Shown: positions 36,253 through 48,184, counted from the first letter of the stretch. The stretch is DNA of 64,000 bases from Amphibalanus amphitrite (GCF_019059575.1 NW_024882967.1:1-64000); one strand, 5' to 3'. Program-made: numbers and translations. The notes: generated by a model not told the origin, from the letters alone.

Positions 36253-38238
36253 CTCGTGGGTCGGGGAGGACAATATTTACCCCCTCCCCCGCTCCCTGAC
36301 GAATATTTGCGATAGCTCACAAGCGCTTAGGGATACAAAATGCCAGACTCTCAGTACATTTTCCCCATCAATTTCACATTCCCTGGAGTAAAAAAATAAA
36401 TTGGACCCAGCCCCCTTGATGACGTCACAAAGTCGATTTTCCTGGACCCTTGCACGGCAAACTTTGACGTCACAGACATGAATTTCAAACAGCTGCCAAA
36501 AATAGAGTTTTAGAGATAAAGACAAAATTACGAGCACGGTTGTGTAATGTATATCGTTTGACGTACGGGGAAAATTGTTGGCCTGAGGTCAAAGGTCAGG
36601 TCAATGACTCCAAGCCGGGTTTGAGTTTTTTTTTCGCAAATAACTTCCACAAAAATGGTCATTGAGCTACAGCAGAACTAGAAGTACCAAAGCATTTGTC
36701 TTGTCAAGTCGCGTCGAGTGACATATTTTGTTTGGAAATGGTCAAGTTTGATGTTGACCTCATGTGACCTCGAATGACCTTTAGATGACCTTGACATATG
36801 AAAGGTTGTTTATAATAAATTCATAGCCGCTGATCACGAACCTGGCATTTATTTTACACTGAGCAATAATCATTCATTTTATGACAAATGAAATTTTATT
36901 TAAAGAAAAATGTGTGCCTTAGAATCGTCTTGTAAAGACGCTTCATTTGGCACCGTTTTTTGTTTTCGTAGCTCCCTTATTTACGGAGTTAGACAAGGGG
37001 GCGAAAAACGCCCCTTCCCCTACCCCGGGCTCGGGTGGTTGGGATGAGTAGTAAAGTAATCTTGGTTGGGATTACCTCCGATCCCGGTCGGGCCCTCGCC
37101 AGGCCTGGGCCTTTTTCATAACACGGACGGCCACGGGTGGGGCTCGACCCCCTGGCGACTGGCTCCTATGGCTATTGATTGATTAAGTTGAAGTTTAGCA
37201 CATTGCATCATATTGCATATCATTCGATTCGGCTGACCACAAGGAACACAATGACACCATTTTTGAAGCTCTAGCCTTATTGTGTGCCAAGTTATTGGCA
37301 AAAACTTAGTTTGACCTCATTTGACCTCAGATGACCCGACCTAGGTGTTTTTCAGCCAGAACACACTGAAGCATATTTTTTTACAATTTGAGCTATTTGG
37401 ACACATTTTCTTGAAAATTGTCGTGACCTCTAGATGATCTCAGGTCACCCGAATTTGGAAAACTTGGATACCTAAAGGTCATATAACTCAGTGAGTTTAC
37501 CATACGCTGCCAGTTCAAATGAAATTGAAGAACAATTCTAGATTTCATTTTATATACACTGTGATTTCATTGACAAAATAACGTATTTTCAATGCCATTT
37601 TGACCATGCACTGGTTTTTTGTGACCTTGGGACCTGACCTGAGGCCACTGGAACACAACACTTTTAGGTCACATGTCAACGGGTTGTCCCAAGTTGTGTT
37701 GGTGAAATTCCCCTGGTCCAGCGAAGTGGGGAGGGGCATTTTTTGCCCCCCCCCCTTTAGTTTTTCGATATATCTCCAGAACCTCTGCGCCGATCGTCAC
37801 CAAACTCTCAGTACCCTCCCGTGAATAGCTTTTACACATTGTGATAAAAAAAATCCAAAGGCTAGGATATTTTGGCCGCCAATGACGTCAGAGTGACGTC
37901 ATTTCTGCCATTTTCGACAAAAAAAAAGGTTTCACGGGAAGAGCTGTCAGGCCTACAGCTTTAGAGATAAAGAAAAACACTGAAGACATAAAAGGTGTAG
38001 AATTAACGGGGCTACCCAACTGCTATCGGGGATTTTTAAAATGTGTGGATTTTGACCCCTCAAAACAAAAAATAGGTTTTTAGATATAATAGCTGAAAAT
38101 GCAAAAAGTTTTTTGAATTTCGAAAAAAACAGAATATTGTGATAATCCCTACCGCCTTCTATCCACATACTAAATTTGAGAACGATACCTCTTTTTTTTG
38201 GCCAATTTATAGTGAAAAAATGTTCAAAATTGATGACG
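36253..38238. mobile_element. Mosaic of TGACCT-family fragments
   Basis: Contains a perfect AGGTCA-a-AGGTCA direct repeat (36586-36598), G-run/C-run hairpins at 36998-37022 and 37730-37755, and at 37930-38230 a reverse-complement match to 20090-20420. Boundaries of individual elements are not resolved. Confidence 0.5.
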
Positions 38239-38884
38239 TTAACCCGCGCACCGACGGGGGTCTGCGCCAACTTCGCACCGACGGGGGGGGGGGGGGGCGG
38301 ATGACCGCCCCCCCCTGAGATCTCGAGAACGAAGCAAGATAGCGACAAGCAGTAAACGGCATCGGATACGCACGGCCAAGATCTACAATTTTTACTAAGG
38401 TCATTTTCAGGTCAGGTCAAAGATGACGTCACAGGGGGCGAAAAAGTCAAAATGGCGGCGCTAGATATGGAGAGAGTTTTTCTCGAATAACTTTCGAATT
38501 AGTCAAGATAGGAACAAACTAAGGGCATCATCGTGATCCTCTCGTCAATCCGCATCGAATGATATATATGTTGACCTCGAAAGGTCAAGGTCAAAGGTTG
38601 ACCTCAGGTCACGTGACCTCGAGGTCATCATGTATATCATTCGATGCGTCTTGACGAGCTGAACACAATGAGACCATCCACGCGTCTGTATCTTGTTCCT
38701 GTACGGAGTTATTGGCCAAAAACCTTTGGTGACCTTTGATGACGTCACATGACCTCACAGCTGCCCAACAGCAAAACAGACCTCAAGGTAGTGAAGGTTG
38801 ATCGTATATGAAGTCATGTATGGTATATGGGGCCATTCCGACCCGTTTTAGTGGTAAAAACAGGGAGTTGATTTTTCCCCCATT
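38239..38884 (+). mobile_element. Type c MITE, 3'-truncated
   Basis: Starts with TTAACCCGCGCACCGACGG at 38239 and matches 21799-22440 closely. It breaks off at gatttttcccccatt where the next element begins. Confidence 0.7.
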
Positions 38885-40909
38885 TAGTTGACGAAAAATA
38901 ATGACACCAATTGATGACATCAAAAATCACAAAACTACACTGAAAACTGCTTGTCATCACAACTGCAATATGGGGTAGATGGCCAAATAAAGAACAGGGC
39001 CTAAACATGAACAGCCAACTTTGACTTTCAACTGCAATAACTGCTCCAATCCTGGTGATAGAACCTGGCGATGCACCTACCTACCTTTCTGCACTCAGCA
39101 GGAAACGTTTTTTTTTAAATCCAGATGATTTAATTAAGTGTAAGGCCCTATATACTAAAAAGTGTGATTAATTAATAATTCACATCTCCACATCTCCTCA
39201 GAAACAACCCACTGAACTCTATAAATATCTGAAACCCCTACAAAAATAACTGAAACAAAAGCGCCGTTTTCGTCTAGCTAATTACGTTTACGTACCGCGC
39301 TAATTTGCTGCATTGTTTAATTTGCAGCAGAACGTTTCTTGATCCCTTTCTCCTGAGAGCCGAAGCATAACATATTTAATATATTTCATTTTCCTTAAAA
39401 TATTTTACCGAATATTATTAAGTGGTTTTATTTCAAATGAAATAATGATTAAAACGAAATTGGTGTTGTACAACCGATTTATTTTATGATGATCTACCAT
39501 ACTACATGATAATCAATGACGTCATCTTACCAAAAAATCAAAAGACGTAGAATAAGGATTTATAAAAGCTTAGCATACTTATTGGCAAAACGTTTTCTTT
39601 GTTTCGCAGTCGCACCCTTTTTAATCCTCATCCCTATCCCCCAGTCCTAACAGTTTTGTATTGCAATAAAATGTTTTGAATTCTTCACATATAACCTATC
39701 TACCTTCGTTGGTACTGTTGGTAGCCAGTGACACATCTAGGCAGGTAAGTAGGTCTACCTACCCATGCTTTCCTGCTGTCTTCATAAAGCATACCTTATG
39801 AAGTTGTCAAATTTGTAGCACATTTTCAACACTTTCATATGGTGTCAGTGTGGCATGAAACCTAGCTAGGTTCATTATGTTCAGGATTCATTTCAGAAGA
39901 GCTCCGCATAACTCATAAGAGACAGACAGGGGCTTTACATGGGGTAGATGGCCTGATGACTTAGGGCCTGTTCCAGCGCCTCCAGAAACCTCCAGAAAGC
40001 TCCAGAAAGCTCTAGAATTCTCCAGAGAGCGTTCCAGCGCCTCCAGAAAGCTCCAGAAAGCTCTCGCCAAAGCTCCAGAAACCTCCAGTAGCCTCCAGAG
40101 AGTTGAGAGGTCCAAATTTCTCTGGAGGCTCTGGTCTACAATTATGGCGCACATGTGACAATCACGAATGTAAACAAAGGACATTTGACTGATAATTTTA
40201 CAACTTGAATGTAAAGAAAATTACATTGCTATAATTTTATTTATCTTTTTAACTAAAATTGAAAACAAATTTTGCGTTTCAAGAGAGAACAATCGTCATT
40301 CTTTTGGTATCTATGACACCAATCTCCAGAAATCTCCAGATTGCGTTCCAGCGCCTCCAGTAAAACCTCTGGTAGAGCCTCCAGTCAAGAATTTATTCTG
40401 GAGGCGCTGGAACAGGCCCTTAGCTGGAATATGGCCAAAATTAAATTGACAACTTTTAGGTGAAAGGTGGTGATTTGGGTTAAGGGGCGAGTCAACTACT
40501 GGGTTATTTTGCACCCATTAAATGAAACTTCTGCTCCAATTCTACCCATTGAACCTCAATATCATGATCCACCTGTCCATCACTAGGTATCCTTCCTTAT
40601 TACATAGAAACTTTGAATGGCATCGCAATTTATAATTTTAAATGACAATATTTTTATGTTTCTTCTGTAGGTAGGTAGGTAGGTAGGTACACCAGACCGC
40701 TATGGACACTTTTCCAAGTTGGTGGGGCAAAAAACCTAATGTATGTCTTGGTTTGAGTCATTTGATTGAGTTGATTGATTCCTTTCATTGTCGTGTTTGA
40801 GTCGATTGAATCAATTCCCGAAGACTGCTCTGACTTGATTGATTTGATTGGTTTCCCAAATTTGTCGTGATTGAATTGATTGCTATTGATTGAGTCGTAT
40901 ACAACCCTG
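38885..40909 (-). mobile_element. Second-family hAT-type element, reverse copy, one end missing
   Basis: Reverse-complement relative of 5785-7708. The end GTATACAACCCTG is intact at 40897-40909, while the other end (about 180 bp) is missing at the junction with 38884. It includes a (GGTA)n run at 40671-40690, equivalent to the (CTAC)n run of the other copy, and a nested Harbinger-like MITE. Confidence 0.75.
39964..40419. mobile_element. PIF/Harbinger-like MITE
   Basis: Inverted ends GGGCCTGTTCCAGCGCCTCC (left) and complement (right), flanked by TTA (39961-39963, 40420-40422). The 3-bp TTA duplication and GGGCCTGTT start fit PIF/Harbinger. The subterminal left part is a run of cctccagaaag repeats. 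No transposase. Confidence 0.75.
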
Positions 40910-40949
40910 GTCAGCTGACATTATCAGTGACCTCTAACCTCTAATAGCA

Positions 40950-43281
40950 ACATAGGGGAGACCCGGGAGGTATGGGCCGGTTTTGTGCTATCGATTGCTT
41001 TTCCATGCGTTTTTCTAGCTATCATAGTTCCTGAGATAACGGCATGTTTTCTTTTAAAAAAAATATAGGTAAGGACATTTGGCAAATTTTGACCTTTGAT
41101 TACCTCTGGTGACCCAACACTGTAAAAAATATTGACTAGCCCCTCGTCAAATGATTCTCAACGCTAAATGTCGGGGGTACAGACTAGTTTTGCATCCTAC
41201 TTTTGACACACGCTGCGAGCCCCTGGCTTGTTTTGTGTTCGTCAGATGACAGTTACCAGGTGTCGGTTAGTTTTTACCACGTCCCAAAAATAGCTGGAGC
41301 GTTTCTGCCTTGTTTTGGAAGCAGGTCCTCGTTAATGCTGTGTATGATAACAAAGTACCTAGTAACAATAATAACGAAAAACAATGTCAAAACGAGGGCG
41401 GCTTGTTTAGTGACGATGTTCAAAAGAAGCATCGTCTTGTTCCTACTTAACGAATGAAGCTCAAACTAGGTCAAAACTAGGGGCCCAACTAGGCCCTAAT
41501 CAACCCATAGTCAGATGACCAGCAGATCCTACGCCGCCCAATCCAGTCATCGAATTTCCCAGCGAATTCGTTTGAAGACCATCATATTATTAAATATCGG
41601 TGGTCTTCAAACGAAATCCCTTACCAGTTTGATGACGAATTCATCCGGCCCATTCCAAAAACGCTCAAGATAAAATGAAAGTGTATTTCTGAAATAATGT
41701 GCTTTCTTGCAATGCACCTTTCGTATATCAAACGAACCTTTCACTTCCAGCGCCCGTTTACAGTTATCAATCGAATCAGAAGCATGCACATACCTATCGA
41801 TAGATCTGAACCTAAGAACACAGAAGACATTTTGTAGAGTACCTGTCTGAGCCTATGCAGTGGAGCCCGTGAGCCGCCCAACCGCAGCTGCCCCATGAAC
41901 TTGATGATAGGTCTGAACCTCAGATTGGCCAGAGCTTGGCCGTCAATAACCAGCTTATTTATATCCACAGTTGTAGTGACTTAGGGTTTGGAATTTGCCA
42001 AACCTAAGTTTTGATTACCAAGAGAAGTTTTGTACTTCTTGCACTTGCCTTTTCTTCATAACCTTGGCGGAAATCGTCGTAGTGAAACTTCAGTGTTCCG
42101 TTAGCTGTCGGTTCTTGAGAGAGTTGGCCAGGCCGGACACCGGGGGTGGCTCCACAACTTTCGAAAAATTAAACCTAAGTCTATTGCACTGCATGGAGAG
42201 CAATTCATTTAAAATCGCTCTTGTTCCCCCCCCCCTCGACAACTTTGCAGACGTCTATGCGCGATTTGGTTGAGAATAATGGCTTATGGCAAGTTATTGA
42301 ATCAGAACGTCGATCACTGCAGGTCATATATCGGCAAGCAATTCTTCATAACTAGACACTGCACAAATGGAAACGATACAGGTTTGCCCAGTGATAAACA
42401 CTCGCACTTCACAGACACTCGCACCCCCGACCGAACGCAGCACGGCACAGCGCAACTGGCGCCGGGAAGTCGGGAACGCATTAAGTGAAGGATTCACAGG
42501 TGCGCAACTTTATTGCGAACAATAAAAACCTACCGCAAACGATTAAAAAAAAAAGTTTTAGGGCAATCGGAAATACAAATGTATTGACCTATAGAAATAA
42601 AATTGTCATTCACCTTCCAAATAACCCAACAATTTATTTGCCGTAAAAAGTGTCTGGAAATGGAAAGTTGCAAACATGATTCAGCAAGTAGGGAAACGCA
42701 GCAGCTACCAGGCGAATAATCTCAGGCTGGTTTAGTGACGAGTGCATTGCTACGGCTTGTTCCTCACCCTTCACAGATTACTATGACAAAACTACCCCTA
42801 GTATTTTGATCATCCTGAGGCTGGCTTTCACCTAATAATTTGATGAGGATCTTCCTCGTTTCGGATTGAGGCGAAAACAAACGTCAAACAACCTTGATAG
42901 TTAATTTAGCACTTCAAAACAAAGGTACACCTAGGGTATCATTACAAAACCGGATCATAACGAGCTGGATAGTTCTCAGCCTGTAAGCTAACTAAGCGGT
43001 AACTAGTCAAGTGGTAGGTACCGGAAACATTGACAACCTGGTGACTGTTTCGAGACCCTTGTTTTGACACATAGCTCGTCAATATTTTTTACAGTGATGT
43101 TGCTCTAAGATGAAAAATGACTGAAATACTTTCAAACGTACGCATTGAGAGCTATTGACTGCCTTTTTACTGCGTAGCCCTCTTAGTTTTTTAGGTAGAA
43201 GTGGGTGGTAACAATAACATATGCCCCCCCCCCCCCTACTATGGCGAAGTTGGCTGAGACCGCCACTGGGGCGCGGGTTAA
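40950..43281. mobile_element. TTAA-type element interrupted by a CACTG element
   Basis: The right end ggggcgcggg-TTAA (43278-43281) lies on a target whose empty form is seen, in reverse, near 54018-54035 (cctagttaagcg). Body sequence with TGACCT words is split by 41118-43096. The left end is not resolved. Confidence 0.5.
41118..43096. mobile_element. DNA element with CACTGTAAAAAATATTGAC ends
   Basis: Perfect 19-bp inverted ends at 41118-41136 and 43078-43096 enclose 1979 bp with no transposase-like frame. The flanks belong to one TGACCT-family element, so this is an insertion. No target duplication is evident, so the superfamily is open; CACTG starts occur in CMC/Chapaev-type elements. A short hairpin lies inside at 41567-41617. 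Confidence 0.6.
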
Positions 43282-44180
43282 CTAGGAATAAGGCGTTGAA
43301 GAAAATGTTTCAAGGAATATGTAGAGCTCTGCAAAAATAATTTGTGTAGTTATTGTTACAACTGTATCCGCCCTCGAACGATAAATATTGTTGCCGCGCC
43401 GCAGCGCCGCCGCTCTGGCATGATGTTTGACTTTATACTCCTGTTATTAGAAAGGTTGTTGGACCGATTTGCATAATTCTTGCGTGACAGGGTCCGCTAT
43501 TCAATTCTTAGCGGGTAGGTACCGAAAATTTGACGTCAATGGCACGATATCCGCCGCCCATACTGCGGTACTGCCATTCAGCCATCTATTGAAAAAGCTG
43601 GAGAACTATGTATAGCCGTGCGGCTATTTCCACTTCTGACACACCATGGTTTTATTATAAATAGCGGGAAAACTCGTTGCCGTTAGGCACAGCAAAAATT
43701 AGCATGACTATTTCCCCATCAATTTCATACGTTGTCAGCCTACTACAAGTTTTGGCCTCCTATGTTCCTGGTTCAGGTCATCAGGTTTTTTTGTGAGATG
43801 TGATAAGGGCTGCGGTGAACCTGAAAGTAAGAAAGTACATACTTCTTATCATCTCTGGAAGTCTAGTCTAACAGCAAATTTTGCATGCACTGAAAACAAT
43901 TTAACCCAAGGCCGGCGAGTAAACCGGTGTTTTGCAGGTGCCCCTATCCGCAACAATTTTCATCTGCACCCTCCCAGGAGTACAGTAAGGTCCCATAGTG
44001 TAGTCGTCCCTGCTCTCAGCGGACATGTTCGCTGACAGCGGTTATGTCCGCTCAGAGCAAGAGTTCACCGCAATGGGACCTATAGCACTACTCCTGGGAG
44101 AGTGGTTTAAAGGAAGGGTGCCACCTTCTAAAATTTTTGTTCTATGAATCTATTTTACTTATTTGAATTTTTAGACGTGG
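43282..44180 (+). repeat. Interspersed repeat R, copy 1
   Basis: Matches 53330-54030 in reverse complement in long blocks: the aacaaggcgttgaag-like start, the gccgccgctctgg region, tttgacgtcaa, and the accggtgttttgcaggtgcccctatccgcaac region. It carries a hairpin insertion absent from the other copy. Confidence 0.65.
43971..44100. mobile_element. Small hairpin MITE with an empty site
   Basis: The inverted ends ctcccaggagta and tactcctgggag enclose imperfectly paired sequence (aaggtcccatag / caatgggacctata; ctctcagcggacat / atgtccgctcagag). The equivalent position of repeat R copy 2 (about 53345-53375) lacks it. Confidence 0.65.
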
Positions 44181-45221
44181 TTAGCGCGTCCACAATATAC
44201 AAAAAACCGAAACATTGCATTTAATACATTGGCCAAAAAAAAGATCGTTGTTTATATCACCACTACAACTCAAGGTCGTTTGATGTGGCAGCTAGGACGG
44301 CTGGCATATCCTGTTGTCATGGCAACATATCATTCTGCCATTTGCATTGATGGCGCAACTGAGACAAAAAGATGAACAAATAAAAAGGAAGAAGATAACA
44401 TGATTTGAACTAAGTTGTAGGCAGGTGTTGTCCATCTGAACTGCACAGTCACGTGACCCATTTGACCTTCGGATCCAATTCTGGTAGTCAATTCTGGCGC
44501 TTTTGTTACCATAGCGAAAAATGTAGCCCCGTGTTCACAGTTTTCCTGACGACGAAGATTCTGCGTAATCTGGCCAATGGCGTTCGAGAACCGCGGCCAA
44601 GCCCCGCTGATCTTGAACGTGATTGGTCGGACGGCGTATAGAATCTTCGTCGTCCGGGAGACTGCGATCACGGGGTAAACCAAGAGGTAAACAATCTGTG
44701 CGTAATGACATGATGTGGAGATGGAATTAAATTGATGAAATACTAGGACTTACTCCACAAGGAGATCGAATGGGTCGGAGCGCTTTCAATATGTATTATA
44801 CATATCGTCGTCAGCGAATCAATAACGGGTCGAATCGAGTCGGGTATCGAAGAGGTTCGGGAGCTGCGCGGCAGAGCGATCACATACTATTCGAATTATG
44901 CATTAAAGAGAATAAAAAACACGTGAGAACAATCATGATACACTAGCTGCTAAAATGAATTAAAATGGGGTGCTAAAATGCATAAATGGCACGTATAAAA
45001 ATACAATAAAGGGGGGGGGGGGAAACAGGATACCTATGGTGATAAAGACTGAGTAGAAAAGACTATACAAAAATGAGTGCAAAAACTGTAAAAGGACGAG
45101 TACAAATATAAATACATACAAAGGCCGAACTAGACGTAAACACTACTGACAAAAACGGCGGATTATCGGCAGCCAGCGGTCATGCAGCAGGGCACCCGAG
45201 TTCCTGTTCACGTTTGCGTGA

Positions 45222-45766
45222 ACTCACACCCGGCGCCTGTCCGAGTCTCTGTTCCGTTTGCCGGCCCCCTGTTCTACCAACTCAAACGGGAGGCCAGCAA
45301 GATCGGGATCCAGCTCGTCTCCAAGCCTTCAGTCACCATCGGCTCGCTGCTCTGCAGCAAGGCTAAGCACCATCTGCCTAAGCTACAACAGAGCAACGTC
45401 ATCTATCGGATCGAGTGCTCCTGCCAAGTGGACGGTGACCCAATGGTCTATATCGGCGAGACAGATCGTGAGCTGGGCACGAGACTCCGAGAACACCGGG
45501 AGAGCTGGACTGGAGCAGTCCGCTCGAGAGCCAATACATCGGCCTTCAGTACCCATAGAGACTGCTCACCTGCTTTCGATGCCATCAAGATCTTGAATCG
45601 AGCCAGTCATCACCAGATGCGACTTCTCCTGGAATCGGCCTATATTCGGACTGTTGGTCGGCGTGAAGCCGTCCTGGTGTCGCCGAATGACGCAAACGTG
45701 AACAGGAACTCGGGTGCCCTGCTGCATGACCGCTGGCTGCCGATAATCCGCCGTTTTTGTCAGTAG
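45222..45766 (+). pseudogene. GIY-YIG endonuclease domain of a Penelope-like retroelement
   Basis: The frame continues upstream to a methionine at 45182, but codons before about 45222 are the inverted copy of its own 3' end, so that start is not genuine. From there the product reads as the linker and endonuclease following the reverse transcriptase: LFYQLKREASKIGIQLVSKP, then KHHLPKLQQSNVIYRIECSC with paired cysteines, YIGETDRELGTRLREHRES (the YIG half of the catalytic signature with the downstream Arg), HRDCSPAFD and the closing ILNRASHHQMRLLLESAYIR with a Glu in the expected place. It ends at the stop at 45764-45766. The nuclease nicks target DNA for integration in intact elements. With no reverse transcriptase attached it is a non-autonomous remnant, though the domain itself is undamaged. 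Confidence 0.85.
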
Positions 45767-46092
45767 TGTTTACGTCTAGTTCGGCCTTTGTATGTATTTA
45801 TATTTGTACTCGTCCTTTTACAGTTTTTGCACTCATTTTTGTATAGTCTTTTCTACTCAGTCTTTATCACCATAGGTATCCTGTTTCCCCCCCCCCTTTA
45901 TTGTATTTTTATACGTGCCATTTATGCATTTTAGCACCCCATTTTAATTCATTTTAGCAGCTAGTGTATCATGATTGTTCTCACGTGTTTTTTATTCTCT
46001 TTAATGCATAATTCGAATAGTATGTGATCGCTCTGCCGCGCAGCTCCCGAACCTCTTCGATACCCGACTCGATTCGACCCGTTATTGATTCG

Positions 46093-46156
46093 CTGACGAC
46101 GATATGTATAATACATATTGAAAGCGCTCCGACCCATTCGATCTCCTTGTGGAGTA
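46093..46156 (+). other. Hammerhead-like motif in Penelope-type arm
   Basis: CTGACGA (46093-46099) is followed by a stem gatatgta/tacatatt and GAAA (46120-46123), then gctcc and a distal ggag-GTA. The stem II bases differ from those at 35705 but pairing is kept, which hints at selection on structure. Consensus departures are the same as in the other copy. The inverted arm carries the complement at about 44760-44820. Confidence 0.35.
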
Positions 46157-46189
46157 AGTCCTAGTATTTCATCAATTCAATCTGTGCGT

Positions 46190-47830
46190 GGTGGAATGGG
46201 GATTGGGAGTGGTGAATGTGTAAGGGCGATGATAGGCCGATTCGTCGTTTTTATTTATACTTTTATCCTTATTATATATTCTGATCATTTTGTTTATGTT
46301 CAGGAGTTTTTTCTGTTGATTTAACATAAAAACGGTGTGTTTAACTGTTAATGCCAAGTGCCATGTTGATATTGAAATTGGGCTACAATTCAAATTCAAC
46401 ATTCACCGGTTTTTCTATGGCCTGTTGACTGTTGTGCATCATATTATTGGTAATGTGAACATAGGTACTCCATACACTGCTTCTTTTGGATATATATTAT
46501 TGTTTGACCTGATTTTACTTCATTTCACCTTATATGTTCTTGCAGGAACATAATTATCACACCATTATTGTGCAAAAATAAGGGTGGTGTTTCACGACAC
46601 TCTGCCAGCCATTTTTGGCTTAAATAGAGACATCAACAAGCCTATACCTCTGACACTACCAGAGGTTGACGCTAGCTCACGGAATGCGCTGGCAGCGGCT
46701 GGCAGCATGCCCGTGAAACACAGCCAGGGGTTTCCTCTGTAACGTCGTTGTCTAGGTAGATGGGTCTTCATCAATTGTTAACAGCTACAAAAATTGGAAT
46801 GAAAAATGTTGAGGTATTATGAGCATCAGCTAAACAGGAAAGAGAATTCGGCCACAGCCCATCTTGCAACGCCTCAATGAAATTTCACGAGAAACTTAAA
46901 TTAAGGGAGCAGCTACATAACTGAGGTAAAGCCCATAAATCCTTGTGTATTTACCTACAAAACTGAGGTAAATCCACAAGGCACCTTGAATTCAAAGTAT
47001 GAAGTGACTCCAAGCGAAATATAGCAAAAATTGGGACTTAATGGAGCTTAGAAATAATCTGCTTAGTGCTGGATGAATGTTTTCACTTAAAATGAACACC
47101 ACCATATTCGAGTCATGAAAAGTGTTGAGTAAGCATAAGCTTGCAGCATAAAAGATGTTTGTGAAAAGTCACTAGATTTTAAGTGTTAGTCTCTGCACAT
47201 TGATTCTCTGATTGTTTAAATGATAAAGTCTCTCCACAGTCTCTGATTGACTGAATGAGCTCTGCAGTCACATCACAATAGTGAAATTCATGGGAAGATT
47301 TTATTTGTAATAAAAGAAGGTAATATTTTGAGTTATTTTTCCTATTCTGTGAAGACCATAGCATGTTTAACAGCATTCCAAACAGGGTATGTCAAAGGTT
47401 GGATGGATCTTGGGATTTCCTTGAATTGTGTTTACCATATGTTGTTTTTTTTATTCAAAGTTATTGTAAAAGCCAACCAACTTTTACAACATTGAGGATC
47501 ATACTTTAGCTTTGGAAACAAGACATGTATTATGTAGTCTACATATCTATGGTTATGCTGATCTTGTTTTCCAGAGTCTTTGATTATCACTTAATTTCAT
47601 TCACTTTTGATGTAGTGAAATCCATGATCATTTTAATGACAAGCTACATTTGAAATGTATTGTTGCTCCCTTTTTTACCATGCATATTTTTGTGTCTTGT
47701 GAGGTCTCATATAGGAATAACAAGAGCAGTAACATGCATTGTTTGCTTGTGTTGTCATAACTTTGTACAATATTTCCAGCTTTATAATATGCAGTTACCA
47801 GTCACATTTGGCGTCACATATATATTTTTC
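46190..47830. other. AT-rich, no gene recognised
   Basis: Short frames without recognisable domains. The first half of a THAP zinc finger would be expected to the left of 47837 but was not found here. Confidence 0.45.
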
Positions 47831-47836
47831 CTGCAG

Positions 47837-47954
47837 GAGGAAAGACACAGAGCTAACTAGGGGCTCATGTTTGTGCTCCTATCACTTCACCCCTGGGGAA
47901 TCAGTGCCTACAACACCCCTTGAGTATAATGGTCACCAAGGGGTGCTGTCCTGA
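47837..47954 (+). pseudogene. THAP zinc-finger exon fragment
   Basis: After a good acceptor (tttttcctgcag, ending 47836) the frame reads RRKDTELTRGSCLCSYHFTP before running to a TGA at 47952-47954. This matches the second half of THAP domains, where a basic RRK-type stretch is followed by the C-S-x-H-F zinc-ligand segment and TP. THAP domains bind DNA and are found in cellular factors and in P-element transposases. The N-terminal CxxC half and the AVPTIF-type end are not evident nearby. A P-transposase C-terminal fragment lies 3 kb downstream on the same strand, so a decayed P/THAP9-type transposon or a derived gene is the likely source. Alternatively it is an exon of a live gene whose other exons I could not find. 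Confidence 0.5.
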
Positions 47955-48184
47955 CATGTTCACTTTCTGTTGAGAAGGTTAGAACAAACACCATGTGTGT
48001 CATTTAGTTGCATATATAATATCTTAATGTTAAGTCTGCATAAAGTCTGAAGTCTGTAGCCACTCTTAATCCTAGTTTGTAATTACCTTAATTTAGCCTG
48101 GGTGGATATTTTGTTGTGCTTAAAGCACGGACTGCGCTACAAAAGAGAGGGTCATTAACTGTAACGGACTGCGCTACAAGTCAT

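Larger units (their letters stand above)
44704..46177 (+). mobile_element. Penelope-like element with inverted arms and GIY-YIG fragment
   Basis: Flanked by an exact 12-bp duplication, caatctgtgcgt (44692-44703 and 46178-46189). Arms of roughly 490 bp (about 44727-45219 and 45690-46165) are inverted copies of each other. They include a G or C run at 45010-45022 and 45887-45896, and they run into the coding sequence, so the antisense of the protein's C-terminal codons precedes it. The unique centre encodes a GIY-YIG nuclease domain. Inverted terminal segments, variable target duplications and 5' truncation are typical of Penelope-like retroelements; the reverse transcriptase is missing. Confidence 0.85.

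Noticed and set aside
45182-45221. Methionine at 45182 as start of the GIY-YIG protein
   Set aside because: The first codons are the inverted copy of the element's own C-terminal codons, so this start was created by the inverted arm.
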